Assembly: GCA_002898315.1 (NCBI GenBank)
Contig: BEHV01000014.1
Span: 1 to 47,545, forward strand
Origin: a bacterium HR19
GTDB taxonomy: Bacteria > Calescibacteriota > Calescibacteriia > Calescibacteriales > Calescibacteriaceae
Reading direction: 5' to 3'
Length of the DNA stretch: 47,545 bases
Within the stretch, counting starts at the first letter, position 1. Every line of letters starts with the position of its first letter. This document shows, in pieces, positions 7,994 to 16,270 of this stretch. A model generated the notes under the pieces. The model worked only from the letters and a program-made list of their open reading frames with translations. It ran no database searches and was not told where the DNA came from. Made by a program: the position numbers and the translations under genes.

Positions 7994-9313
7994 TCACTGA
8001 AAAAGCGATATTAATGGAAAAATTTCAGGAACCGCTCCCTCACACATCATAACAACATAAGAGTTGAAAATAGGAAAAGCACAGCCAGAAAATTTTGGCG
8101 GAAAAGATAGCTCTATACCACTATCTGAAAAGAAGCAATCCCTCATCAGCTCTACCTTAAAAACAGGAAGTCCATTCATCTTCTTTCCCCCAACCACAAT
8201 CACATTACCAAAAACCTCAAATGCAGAAAAGTTAACTCTTGGCTCTACCATTTTTCCTCCAATCTCAAACCTTTCTCCATCTATATCAAATGATTCGCAG
8301 TCCGGAATCTCAATCCGATCGTCTGAATAACCCCCGAAGGCAAAAACTTTCCGCCCCACTTTTACAACTGCCCCTTCCCTCCTCTTGATTCCCAAAATCT
8401 TCTCCCTATACGATACCTTAAATCTGTTCCCCTCTCTTATGATGTATAAAATCTCATAATCTCCTTCCTCTGGATAATAAACTAAAATTTTTGCTAACCC
8501 TTCCGAAAAATCTAAAACAACCGAGTGCGAATTCAGAGTAATTCCACAAGGAAAAGAGATGAAAGGTCTGTTCTCGTAATTTGCCAGAACTTCGCAATAA
8601 CCCTTATCTTCCCCGCCGACAATTAAGACATCTTCACCCCAGAAAATAGCGTCCCCACCAGCTCTTGAAATGTTCAACGGATAGAAATTGAAAGTACCAC
8701 TTACAGGGTCAAAAAATTCAACGATATTGACCTTACCATAAGCATTCTCACCACCGGCAATAAAAATTCTACCTGATTTTGCAAAGAGCAAAAAGTTCCT
8801 CCTTGGAGTAAAGTTTCCAACTCTATCAACCTTCCAAGTGATGTAGTCAAGTTTAAATATCTCTCCGAACTCGGTAAATACAAAGAGATTGTTCTCCATC
8901 TCAACGAGCGAAACGTAGGTATCGGTTCTTATACTCGGTCTGAAAAGAGGGAAAAGAACAGATTTTTTAGGAATGACAAGAACCGAAATACTGTTATTTT
9001 TTTTGACAGAAAAGATAGGGCTAACCCCTTCTGCAATGAATGAGTTATCTTTTTTTGCTCTCAATAGAACTCTCATTTTTTCGGGATAGTTTTTCAGCTC
9101 AACGCTCTGATAAGGTTGAAGCTGAGATGCATAGAAAATCCTTCCGCTTTCGTCTTGAACAATAAGATCTACACTATCGTAAAAGACCGGAAAAATCTTC
9201 TCTATCTTTATATCAAGATTGAGATTGCTATTTTCAGAACATGAAAGAGAGAAAAAAATAAGCAGAGGGAATATGCAAAATCTTATCTTCTTCAAAATTT
9301 TTTCTTCTACCAT
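7994..9313 (-). CDS. Predicted lipoprotein with kelch/propeller-like repeats
   Basis: 439 residues. The N-terminus has a basic stretch and hydrophobic core ending FSLSC, a type II (lipoprotein) signal cleaved before Cys25. The mature part starts with a beta-rich domain (about 30-125), followed by Gly-Gly blades such as RIFIAGGENAYGKV, VLIVGGEDKGY, VFAFGGYSDD and VIVVGGKKMNG, typical of kelch-like beta-propellers. No catalytic residues are evident; a cell-envelope binding or scaffold role is likely but unproven. It follows the PEGA-like gene by 10 bases, suggesting co-transcription. Confidence 0.75.
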   Translation of the reverse strand: MVEEKILKKIRFCIFPLLIFFSLSCSENSNLNLDIKIEKIFPVFYDSVDLIVQDESGRIFYASQLQPYQSVELKNYPEKMRVLLRAKKDNSFIAEGVSPIFSVKKNNSISVLVIPKKSVLFPLFRPSIRTDTYVSLVEMENNLFVFTEFGEIFKLDYITWKVDRVGNFTPRRNFLLFAKSGRIFIAGGENAYGKVNIVEFFDPVSGTFNFYPLNISRAGGDAIFWGEDVLIVGGEDKGYCEVLANYENRPFISFPCGITLNSHSVVLDFSEGLAKILVYYPEEGDYEILYIIREGNRFKVSYREKILGIKRREGAVVKVGRKVFAFGGYSDDRIEIPDCESFDIDGERFEIGGKMVEPRVNFSAFEVFGNVIVVGGKKMNGLPVFKVELMRDCFFSDSGIELSFPPKFSGCAFPIFNSYVVMMCEGAVPEIFPLISLFQ

Positions 9314-9323
9314 ATCTTAATGT

Positions 9324-10034
9324 TCACTCGTAAATTGTTATTTTCAGAACTGCTGAAGGTTTATTCTTCAACAAGAAAAAGGTGATCACTCCTGATGTTA
9401 TCACCAAACCCCCAACTGCACCCCATATCAGAGGATTTTTCATAAAGGAGTTTTTCTTCTCATCGTGAAAGTCAAAAGTTATCAGTTCATCTTTTGTTAT
9501 AAATCTCTCCACACATTCCTCGCCGATACAGATTATTTTGAATCCATAGCTTATTTTCTCTTTGCAAGGAGCCCTACAAAATTTTTCACCATTTATGAAT
9601 ACATCTTCTCCACTCCGAGAAACTATCGCAATTTCAAAAAACCTGTTTTCTCTTTTAAGCTCTTCTCTTATGCTTTTTACAAAATCTTTTATTTTCTGTG
9701 GAATATACATATCTTTATCTATGCTGTCTGCTATTTCAGGTAAGATGGAAACTGCTTTTGAAAAACTCTCTCTTGCGTATTCGGTTTTTCCTTCCATGAA
9801 AAAAGAGATACCATCAATAAGGAATGTTTTTGAATAAATTTCTATGGCGTCTCTATTGCGGAGAGATTTTACGATTCTTTTTCTTATTCTTTCTGTGATT
9901 TCTCTTGCTTTTTCTCCTTCAAATGTTATAGCTAATTTTTTTGCGTTTTCAATTTCAAAATCCAACAAATCAGCCGAATACGCCCTTACAAATATGAAAA
10001 ACAGAAAAAGAAAAAAAATAAAAGATCTCATCAT
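9324..10034 (-). CDS. Exported protein with helical repeat, PEGA-like segment and C-terminal membrane helix
   Basis: 236 residues. It has an N-terminal signal peptide (FIFFLFLFFIFVRAYSA) and an alpha-helical region (about 20-130) suggestive of TPR-like structure (TEYARESFSKAVSILPE). A beta segment with VFINGEKFCRAPCKEKISYG resembles a PEGA repeat (a short domain found in bacterial envelope and kinase proteins). A single transmembrane helix (PLIWGAVGGLVITSGVITFF) lies near 200-222, followed by a short tail. Proteins of this architecture are common in myxobacteria. Function unknown; it probably works with the adjacent lipoprotein in the envelope. Confidence 0.6.
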   Translation of the reverse strand: MMRSFIFFLFLFFIFVRAYSADLLDFEIENAKKLAITFEGEKAREITERIRKRIVKSLRNRDAIEIYSKTFLIDGISFFMEGKTEYARESFSKAVSILPEIADSIDKDMYIPQKIKDFVKSIREELKRENRFFEIAIVSRSGEDVFINGEKFCRAPCKEKISYGFKIICIGEECVERFITKDELITFDFHDEKKNSFMKNPLIWGAVGGLVITSGVITFFLLKNKPSAVLKITIYE

Positions 10035-10095
10035 AAATTCAGCTCAACAAAAAAGATTAAATTTTAAAAACAAAAAATCAAATCTGGAAGATATT

Positions 10096-10851
10096 TTATA
10101 CAAGGTCTACAAAAAGGTCAAAGATAGAAAGCAAACCTTTGACAAAAACCCTTTGGGGAATCTTGAACCCATAAAGATTTTTAAGCTCAAGCTCCGCAAA
10201 AGAGAAAGATTCCTTTATATCTTCCGATGGGAGGACTTTCAGTTTATCCTCAGAAACGTAATTTATGTGAAACATCTTTTCAGAAAAATCTTCATCATCT
10301 CCAAATAAATCTTTTTTATCTGCGCTCAGAAAATCAAGAAAGAGAGCAACAGGGTCTTTGAACTGCTCGTCTTCCGAAAAATCATCTTCTCTCTTGAACT
10401 CTCTTCCATCTGTTTTAGCTTCTAAATACTTTGTCTGGCGAGTTATATAGCCACTGCTCTGATCAAAAACAACAGAAGAAAAATAAGAAAACCTGCTGTG
10501 CTTTGTGATAAGTTTCAAAATATATGACGGCTCAAATTCAACCTCAACTTCATATAGCTCTCCCGACGAATAAGTTGAAAGTTTTATACTTCCTATCGGA
10601 ATTTTCCCAAGAGATAATAAAGATGAGATGAACTGTGGAATTGATACCTCCTTCAAAATCTCCCTGACCGCATCTTTATCTATGCTGAAATGAACTTTAT
10701 AGATCGCTGATTGATTTGGCAGATCGATTTTTCTGAACTTTATCTTTTTCTCTTTTTTTCTTGTTCTTTCAACTTGGGCAGGAGAAGTTTTTGCTCTCAC
10801 CTTTGAGCTTCCTGCGCTCGCTCCTCTCTTACCTCTGATAAGCTTCGCCAT
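10096..10851 (-). CDS. Hypothetical protein with basic N-terminal tail
   Basis: 251 residues; I do not recognise the family. The first 40 residues are Lys/Arg/Ser-rich and look disordered (KLIRGKRGASAGSSKVRAK). The rest alternates beta strands and acidic loops (EDDFSEDEQ, FGDDEDFSE) and includes DPVALFLDFLS. That element loosely recalls the DP...LFYLR element of DUF3108 envelope proteins, but there is no signal peptide, so I do not claim homology. The gene lies 61 bases upstream of the PEGA-like gene on the same strand. Even hydrophobic spacing and coding-like composition support a real gene. Confidence 0.6.
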   Translation of the reverse strand: MAKLIRGKRGASAGSSKVRAKTSPAQVERTRKKEKKIKFRKIDLPNQSAIYKVHFSIDKDAVREILKEVSIPQFISSLLSLGKIPIGSIKLSTYSSGELYEVEVEFEPSYILKLITKHSRFSYFSSVVFDQSSGYITRQTKYLEAKTDGREFKREDDFSEDEQFKDPVALFLDFLSADKKDLFGDDEDFSEKMFHINYVSEDKLKVLPSEDIKESFSFAELELKNLYGFKIPQRVFVKGLLSIFDLFVDLV

Positions 10852-10965
10852 AAAAGAAATTATAAAATATTCTCAAAGAGAAATATAGGCATTCTGCTTA
10901 AAAATTAAAGCGTTTTCTCAAATATTATCAAATCTCTCTCCTCAACGAGTAATTTTTATGAAGAT

Positions 10966-11823
10966 ATGAGAGAGGTGTTTTGTGAAGCGATAGGGAAAAT
11001 AGTCAAACTACCGGAAAAATGCGAGAAAATAGTAAGTTTTTCTCCATCAATAACAGAAGCGCTTTTTGAAATGGGAATTGGCTCAAAAATCATCGGAGTC
11101 AGCGTGTACTGTGTCAGACCCGAAGAAGCAAGAAAAAAAGTTATAGTCGGCTCTTACTCAACTTTCAAAAAAGAAAAGTTGAAAGACCTGAACCCAGACC
11201 TCGTATTCACTACAACAGGATACCAACTCGAATTTGCTAAAAAACTATCAGAAGAGTTCCCTGTGTATGCGATAAGATTGCCCACCACACTCGCAGATAT
11301 AGTATCAACCTGCTGTGAAGCAGGTCTTGTAGCCGGATACTACAAACAAGCAAGAGAACTAGAAAAAAAACTTCTTTCAAAAATACAAGAAAATATTTCA
11401 AATCTGAAAAACGATGAAGAAAATAAAATTTCAGTATATGTTGAGATTGACCTCGGAGGACCTATAACATTCGGAGCTTATAGCTATATCACAGACACCC
11501 TTGAAATCATCGGATTCAAAAATATATTTGGAGAAATAGGTAAAGAATGGCTAAAACCAGATGAAGAATATATAAAAGAAAAAAATCCAGAAATTATAAT
11601 ATATGAACCGAAGATGTTCTCAAAAAGAAGAGACAAAAACGAAATAATTGAAAAACTCACAAAAAGATTCGGAAAAATAAAGGCAATTGAAAATGGAAAC
11701 GTATTTATTACCCCGGGAATATACGATTTTTTGGCTCACCACGGACCCTCTCTGATAAATGAAGCAATACCATGGCTGAAAGAGATAAAAAGAACTTTCC
11801 TAAATCAAAAACAAAAAGAATGA
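10966..11823 (+). CDS. BtuF-like cobalamin/iron-siderophore-binding fold protein without signal peptide
   Basis: 285 residues spanning a whole PF01497-type periplasmic-binding fold. KIVSFSPSITEALFEMGIG and IIGVSVYC at the N-terminus match BtuF hallmarks (VSLSPS...TELLFALG, VGVSDYC), followed by LKDLNPDLVFTT. The protein starts directly at the fold: no signal peptide, lipobox or membrane helix is visible and no upstream in-frame start adds one. It may be cytoplasmic, or exported by an unseen route. No BtuC/BtuD transporter is adjacent. The 3' end abuts cbiD on the other strand with zero bases between, a gene pair consistent with cobamide handling (inference). Confidence 0.8.
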   Translation: MREVFCEAIGKIVKLPEKCEKIVSFSPSITEALFEMGIGSKIIGVSVYCVRPEEARKKVIVGSYSTFKKEKLKDLNPDLVFTTTGYQLEFAKKLSEEFPVYAIRLPTTLADIVSTCCEAGLVAGYYKQARELEKKLLSKIQENISNLKNDEENKISVYVEIDLGGPITFGAYSYITDTLEIIGFKNIFGEIGKEWLKPDEEYIKEKNPEIIIYEPKMFSKRRDKNEIIEKLTKRFGKIKAIENGNVFITPGIYDFLAHHGPSLINEAIPWLKEIKRTFLNQKQKE

Positions 11824-12942
11824 CTAACTCGCATAAGCAAGTATGTTATCTCCTGAAAAATCAAATATGATAACTTCTGTATGTACTCCGAACTCGTTGC
11901 ACTTTTTCTTTGCAAGTTCAGCAACTTTTTGAAAAACACTCTTCAATCCGTATGATTTGGCAAGTTCTGCAAACTGCCTTGCGGTATTTGACTTCCTCAG
12001 CTCACTACAAATCTCATCACTCGCTTCCTCCCTCGCAAGAGATACGAGAAAATCTATATCTACACTTGATTTTTTAGCATGAGTGAACTCTTCTCCCTTC
12101 GCTACCTTTGATATTTTAGCCAGAAAGCCAGCGATTATAACTCGTGAGATGTTTTTCTGCTTTGCGTATTTTAAAGTAAAACCGATAAAGTCCCCCACAT
12201 CAACAAAAGCAACATCTGGAAGATGAGGGAAAAACTTTTTAGCTAGGTCTTCACTTTGGCGACCTGTGGTACATACTATTGTATCACAGCCAGATTCTTT
12301 CGCAACAGATATCTGACGGGCTATTGATGCTTTCCAAGAACCGGTAGAATATGGGACAACAATTCCCAGAGTGCCGAGAATTCCTATTCCACCTATCACT
12401 CCGAGACGCTCAAGCATTGTTTTTTTCGCTCTTTCTCTGCCTTCGGGAGCGAATATTTCAACTTCAAGAGCTACTTCATCTTCTTTAAAACCAAGCTCAA
12501 GCGCCGCTGATATTACAGCTTTTTTTATCATCTTGCGGGGGATAGGAGTTATATCGGGCTCTCCAACATCAATGCCAAGTCCTGGTTTTGTGACACGCCC
12601 TATACCTTCTCCCCCTATTATCTTTATTCCTTTTTCTCTGGAAAACCTTACGATCGCTCCTATTTCAGCACCGTGAGTGACATCAGGGTCATCTCCCGCG
12701 TCTTTTATGGTAGAAGCAATTGCCTCACCGTTTAACTTATCTGCTCTGAATATCTCAAGACAAGCGGTTCTATCTTTGATAGGAAGCTCAACTTCAACCT
12801 TTTTTACTTCTTCTAAATTTTTTCCGAGCAAAATATATGTCGCAGCTTTGGCAGAACAGGAAGCACATGTCCCAGTAGTCCATCCTTCCCTCAACTTACC
12901 TGCCTTTATTCTCTCAGCTCTTTCTTCTCTCGTCTCCTCCAT
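11824..12942 (-). CDS. cbiD: Cobalt-precorrin-5B C1-methyltransferase
   Basis: 372 residues from the ATG at 12942; a TTG at 12948 is a possible alternative start. CbiD adds the C1 methyl group of cobalt-precorrin-5B from S-adenosylmethionine in the anaerobic cobalamin pathway, in the cytoplasm. The hallmark N-terminus LREGWTTGTCASCSAKAA, the DPDVTHGAE segment and GGEGIGRVTKPGL are present, and the length is typical. No other cbi gene lies in the window, so it is detached from the rest of the pathway. Confidence 0.96.
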   Translation of the reverse strand: MEETREERAERIKAGKLREGWTTGTCASCSAKAATYILLGKNLEEVKKVEVELPIKDRTACLEIFRADKLNGEAIASTIKDAGDDPDVTHGAEIGAIVRFSREKGIKIIGGEGIGRVTKPGLGIDVGEPDITPIPRKMIKKAVISAALELGFKEDEVALEVEIFAPEGRERAKKTMLERLGVIGGIGILGTLGIVVPYSTGSWKASIARQISVAKESGCDTIVCTTGRQSEDLAKKFFPHLPDVAFVDVGDFIGFTLKYAKQKNISRVIIAGFLAKISKVAKGEEFTHAKKSSVDIDFLVSLAREEASDEICSELRKSNTARQFAELAKSYGLKSVFQKVAELAKKKCNEFGVHTEVIIFDFSGDNILAYAS

Positions 12943-12970
12943 CTGCAATAGTAACTGAAAAACGAAAAAG

Positions 12971-13489
12971 TTATCTCTTGCTTTCTACAATAACTTCTTC
13001 AAGATAGTTTTTTATCTTCATCATTGATGAGTTTATGTCTTCCACTATCACTTTTGAATTACCGCATGTTGACATAAAGTTTGTATCACCTGCCCACCTC
13101 GGAACAACGTGAATATGTATATGTTCTTCAAGTCCCGCTCCTGCTATCCTTCCGATATTTATACCTATGTTAAATCCATGTGGTTTTATCGCTTTTTTCA
13201 AAGCTTTCATAGAGAGTTCAAGAAGCTCTAAAAGTTCAACCTTTTCTTCAAAAGGAATATTTTCAAGTTCAGCAGTATGGGTTTTCGGGCAAATCATAAT
13301 ATGACCCGAATTATAAGGGTATTTGTTCATTATCACGAATGCATTTTTCCCTTTGTAGACGACTAATCTGTCATCTTCTCCTCTCCACGCCTCACACAAA
13401 AAACATTTCTCCTTCTCATCTTTCTGAGAACCCTCTTTTGCCTTTTCTATATACTCAATCCTCCACGGAGCCCAGATTATCTTCCTCAT
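12971..13489 (-). CDS. HIT-family nucleotide phosphorylase/hydrolase (Ap4A phosphorylase type)
   Basis: 172 residues from ATG 13489; the frame extends to a GTG at 13516, but MRKIIWAPWR is the classic start of this subfamily. The histidine triad is EEHIHIHVVPRW. A CFLC pair near residue 30 matches the metal-binding Cys of HIT proteins, and NKYPYNSGHIMICPKTH is the conserved nucleotide-binding stretch. It cleaves dinucleoside polyphosphates or adenylated compounds; the exact substrate is not deducible. It lies 28 bases upstream of cbiD and is likely co-transcribed with it. Confidence 0.93.
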   Translation of the reverse strand: MRKIIWAPWRIEYIEKAKEGSQKDEKEKCFLCEAWRGEDDRLVVYKGKNAFVIMNKYPYNSGHIMICPKTHTAELENIPFEEKVELLELLELSMKALKKAIKPHGFNIGINIGRIAGAGLEEHIHIHVVPRWAGDTNFMSTCGNSKVIVEDINSSMMKIKNYLEEVIVESKR

Positions 13490-13565
13490 AATGTAAAAGT
13501 AAAAATTAATCAACACAAAACAATTTTATGTTTTAGCTCAAAGAATGCTCAAAAATGTCCTAATA

Positions 13566-14267
13566 TCAGAACTCCGGCTCTCTGATTATTTTGAAACCAT
13601 CAAAAGAAAAATCAATCCTCTCATCTTTGAAAGATACATTTTTTATCTCCAACCTCACTCCGAACTTTCCTCTGATAACTTCAACTTTCCTTATAGGAAA
13701 AGCAACTGGATTGAGATATAACCTTATCAAACTGACATCTTTGATGACATTTTTTTTGGGATAAAGCTCAAAAACATCTTCTTCAACTTTTTTCACGATG
13801 AAGAAATCAAAAACCTTGTCCGACCCCCTGAGAAGTTCAAAGAGAAGATTTTGAGAGACCTCATCTTTCAGCTCCTTCGCATAAACCTTATTTTTATTTT
13901 TCATAACGAAATAGATAAGAGTTCCATCTGATAGAACCTCTTCTTCTCCGCGATATGATATTTTGAAGTTAAACGGCTTTGAAAAAATAATTCTCCCCTC
14001 TCTTCTTTTTATTGGACCAGAGTATTCAAAAATCTCCTCATCAAAGTCCGCCTGCCAATTTTTAATTTTCTGCAAAGAAAAAAACTTCTGTTTCAGCTCA
14101 TCTTGAAAAGAAGAGAGAACATTCCCCCCAAAGAAAAAGGCGGAAAATAAGAAAACAAAAAAAGATAAAGGCAAAAAGTATGAGAACAAGAGAGCAGATA
14201 CTTTGCTTGGACTAAATCTCCTTTCAGACGATAACTTGCTATCTTTAAGAAGACATGTACATCTCAT
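13566..14267 (-). CDS. LolA-like outer-membrane lipoprotein carrier
   Basis: 233 residues from ATG 14267. The N-terminus has an unusually long polar stretch (about 20 residues) before a strong hydrophobic segment (LLFSYFLPLSFFVFLFSAFF), a signal peptide or anchor. Mature features match LolA: a KxFxxLQKIKNWQADF start, GRIIFSKPFNFKISYRG, then SDGTLIYFVMKNKNKVY, the typical SDGKxLWxYDxxxxQV block. LolA shuttles lipoproteins across the periplasm. The start codon lies 23 bp inside the acyl-CoA synthetase gene, suggesting translational coupling. Sequence divergence leaves room for a related LolA-superfamily role. Confidence 0.72.
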   Translation of the reverse strand: MRCTCLLKDSKLSSERRFSPSKVSALLFSYFLPLSFFVFLFSAFFFGGNVLSSFQDELKQKFFSLQKIKNWQADFDEEIFEYSGPIKRREGRIIFSKPFNFKISYRGEEEVLSDGTLIYFVMKNKNKVYAKELKDEVSQNLLFELLRGSDKVFDFFIVKKVEEDVFELYPKKNVIKDVSLIRLYLNPVAFPIRKVEVIRGKFGVRLEIKNVSFKDERIDFSFDGFKIIREPEF

Positions 14268-16065
14268 CAATAATATTTTTATACCTCTGCATTATTGTTT
14301 TTCTTTTTACCTTTAAAGTTGGTGTCAAAGAACCGTCTTCCACAGTGAAATCCTCAGGAATTATCTTGAACTTCTTTATCGTTTCAAAAGAAGCGAGATT
14401 CTTATTCACTTCATCCACAACCTTCTGTATTTCGTCATATATTTCTTTACTTACAACGAGCTTCTCGTAGTTCTTCTCCAAACCCCTTGATTCAGCAAAC
14501 TTTAAAACCTCATCTTTATTAAGAGTTATAAGAGCAACGCAATATGGTCTCATATCTCCTATAACGACCACCTGACTTATAAGAGGGGACTTTGCCTTTA
14601 TGGAGTTCTCTATTGGTTGCGGAGCAACATATTTACCCCCTGCTGTCTTTATAAGGTCTTTTTTTCTGTCTGTTATCTTCAAGAAGCCATCTTCATCAAA
14701 CTCTCCTATATCGCCCGTGTGGAACCAGCCGTCTTTTGTGAATACCTCTTCGGTCTCCTTTGGTTTCTTCCAGTATCCTTTTGCAATGTTAGGTCCTCTC
14801 ACAACAATTTCGCCATCCTCTGCTATCTTCACCTCAACCCATTTTAAAGGTTTCCCAACGGTTCCAAACTTGAACTCTTTTATGGTGTTTATAGATATAG
14901 CAGGAGTCGTTTCGGTAAGCCCGTATCCTTCAAGTATAAGGAGTCCCGCCTTCCAGAAGAATTCAGCAATCTCTTTTGAAAGGGGAGCTCCGCCAGATAT
15001 GAAAAATCTTATCCTACCGCCTAACCTTTTGTGAATCTTTGAGAAAACAAGCTTGTGCGCAATTTTGTGCTTCAAAGACAGAAAAACCGGTAACTTCTCT
15101 CCTCTTTTCCTATATTCTCCCACCTCCCCTCCAACCCTCAAAGCCCAATCAAATATTTTCTTTTTGACTGGACTTGACTCAACATCAGATTTAACTCTTG
15201 CATATACTTTTTCAAAGACCCTCGGCACAGATGGGAATACAGTGGGAGCAACCTCTGGCAAATTCTCCACGACTTTATCTATACTCTCCGCAAATGCGAT
15301 TTTCACTCCAAATCTCGGATGAACATACTCAACCGCTCTCGCAAAAGAATGAGCAAGAGGCAAAAACAAAAGAACAACATCATCAGAGACAATATCTCGC
15401 AGGTCGTAAAGCATCTCAACCATAGAAAGATGATTGAGATGAGTTTGAATAACTCCTTTGGGAACACCAGTTGTGCCAGATGTATAAACCAAAGTGGCTA
15501 TATCATCAAGTTTTATCTTCTCTATATTATCGCTTATCTCTTTTTCGTATTTGGAGATATTTTCTCTTCCGATTTTCTCAAAGGTGCTGAACCTCATCAC
15601 GAAGTCATCTTCCTGAACGCTTTCATCAAAAGATATTATATGAGAAACGAGCGGAATTTCTTTCCTCTTTGACCTCATCTCTTCAATTATGCTTTTGCTC
15701 TCAGCAAATACAAAAACAGAGTCAGAATCGTTGATTATGTATGAAGATTGATTAAAAGGTAGCGAGTGATATATCGGGACAGATATACCACCTGAAAGCT
15801 GAATTCCAATATCTACAATAACCCACTCCAATCTATTATACGAATATATAGAAGCTCTTTCGCCTTTTTTGAACCCAAGATGTATCAGCGCAGAAGCTAC
15901 CACCTTAGCTCTCTCAAAAAAGTCCCTCCATGTTATATCTTTCCAATGACCATCTTGTTTCCAAGAATAAGCTACCTTATCTGGCGTCTCCTCTACTCTC
16001 CACCTGAAAAGGTCAGGAATGTTTCTGAAAGGTATTTTTATCACTCCTTCTATTTCTGCACCCAT
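14245..16065 (-). CDS. Long-chain fatty acyl-CoA synthetase (AMP-binding)
   Basis: 606 residues. It activates fatty acids to acyl-CoA through acyl-AMP. The P-loop TLVYTSGTTGVPKGV (about 191-205), A5 block EGYGLTETTP, A7 GWFHTGDIGEFDEDGF and A8/A10 block ITDRKKDLIKTAGGKYVAP are all intact. The N-terminus (IPDLFRWRVEETPDKVAY) is the usual one for the FadD15-like family. A Shine-Dalgarno GGAGGA at 16075-16080 is 9 bases before the ATG. It is first in a likely transcript with the LolA-like gene. Confidence 0.95.
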   Translation of the reverse strand: MGAEIEGVIKIPFRNIPDLFRWRVEETPDKVAYSWKQDGHWKDITWRDFFERAKVVASALIHLGFKKGERASIYSYNRLEWVIVDIGIQLSGGISVPIYHSLPFNQSSYIINDSDSVFVFAESKSIIEEMRSKRKEIPLVSHIISFDESVQEDDFVMRFSTFEKIGRENISKYEKEISDNIEKIKLDDIATLVYTSGTTGVPKGVIQTHLNHLSMVEMLYDLRDIVSDDVVLLFLPLAHSFARAVEYVHPRFGVKIAFAESIDKVVENLPEVAPTVFPSVPRVFEKVYARVKSDVESSPVKKKIFDWALRVGGEVGEYRKRGEKLPVFLSLKHKIAHKLVFSKIHKRLGGRIRFFISGGAPLSKEIAEFFWKAGLLILEGYGLTETTPAISINTIKEFKFGTVGKPLKWVEVKIAEDGEIVVRGPNIAKGYWKKPKETEEVFTKDGWFHTGDIGEFDEDGFLKITDRKKDLIKTAGGKYVAPQPIENSIKAKSPLISQVVVIGDMRPYCVALITLNKDEVLKFAESRGLEKNYEKLVVSKEIYDEIQKVVDEVNKNLASFETIKKFKIIPEDFTVEDGSLTPTLKVKRKTIMQRYKNIIDEMYMSS

Positions 16066-16270
16066 AATGTTCTATCCTCCGTTATCTGAAAAGTTTAATA
16101 ATTCCATAAAAATTTAAGCAATTCTTCTCCGTTTTTCAAAAATAGGAATAATCTAAAATGCATCAATTATACACACTATTCCTCGCTGAACTCAAATTCC
16201 TTTACATTGATCTTTTGCCTATCTCGCAGATTTAGTGCATCTCCTCTAAAAATAACTCGGGCCTTCCTTA
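16066..16270. other. Largest gene-free gap, with a possible coding remnant
   Basis: 205 bp between the acyl-CoA synthetase start and the nuclease stop. The part near 16066-16150 is AT-rich and should hold the synthetase promoter. On the minus strand a frame is open from 16319 down to a TAG at 16176-16178, overlapping the nuclease 3' end. It encodes coding-looking sequence (RKARVIFRGDALNLRDR, then INVKEFEFSEE) but has no ATG, GTG or TTG start. It could be a gene remnant, a frameshifted extension of the nuclease, or chance. Confidence 0.35.

Noticed and set aside
9844-10308. 154-codon plus-strand frame
   Set aside because: It is antisense to the PEGA-like and basic-tail genes, with low-complexity Lys/Phe content and no family features.
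10852-10965. Possible cobalamin riboswitch upstream of the BtuF-like gene
   Set aside because: The gap is AT-rich, about 114 bases, and shows no B12-box-like GCCACTG or stable GC stems.
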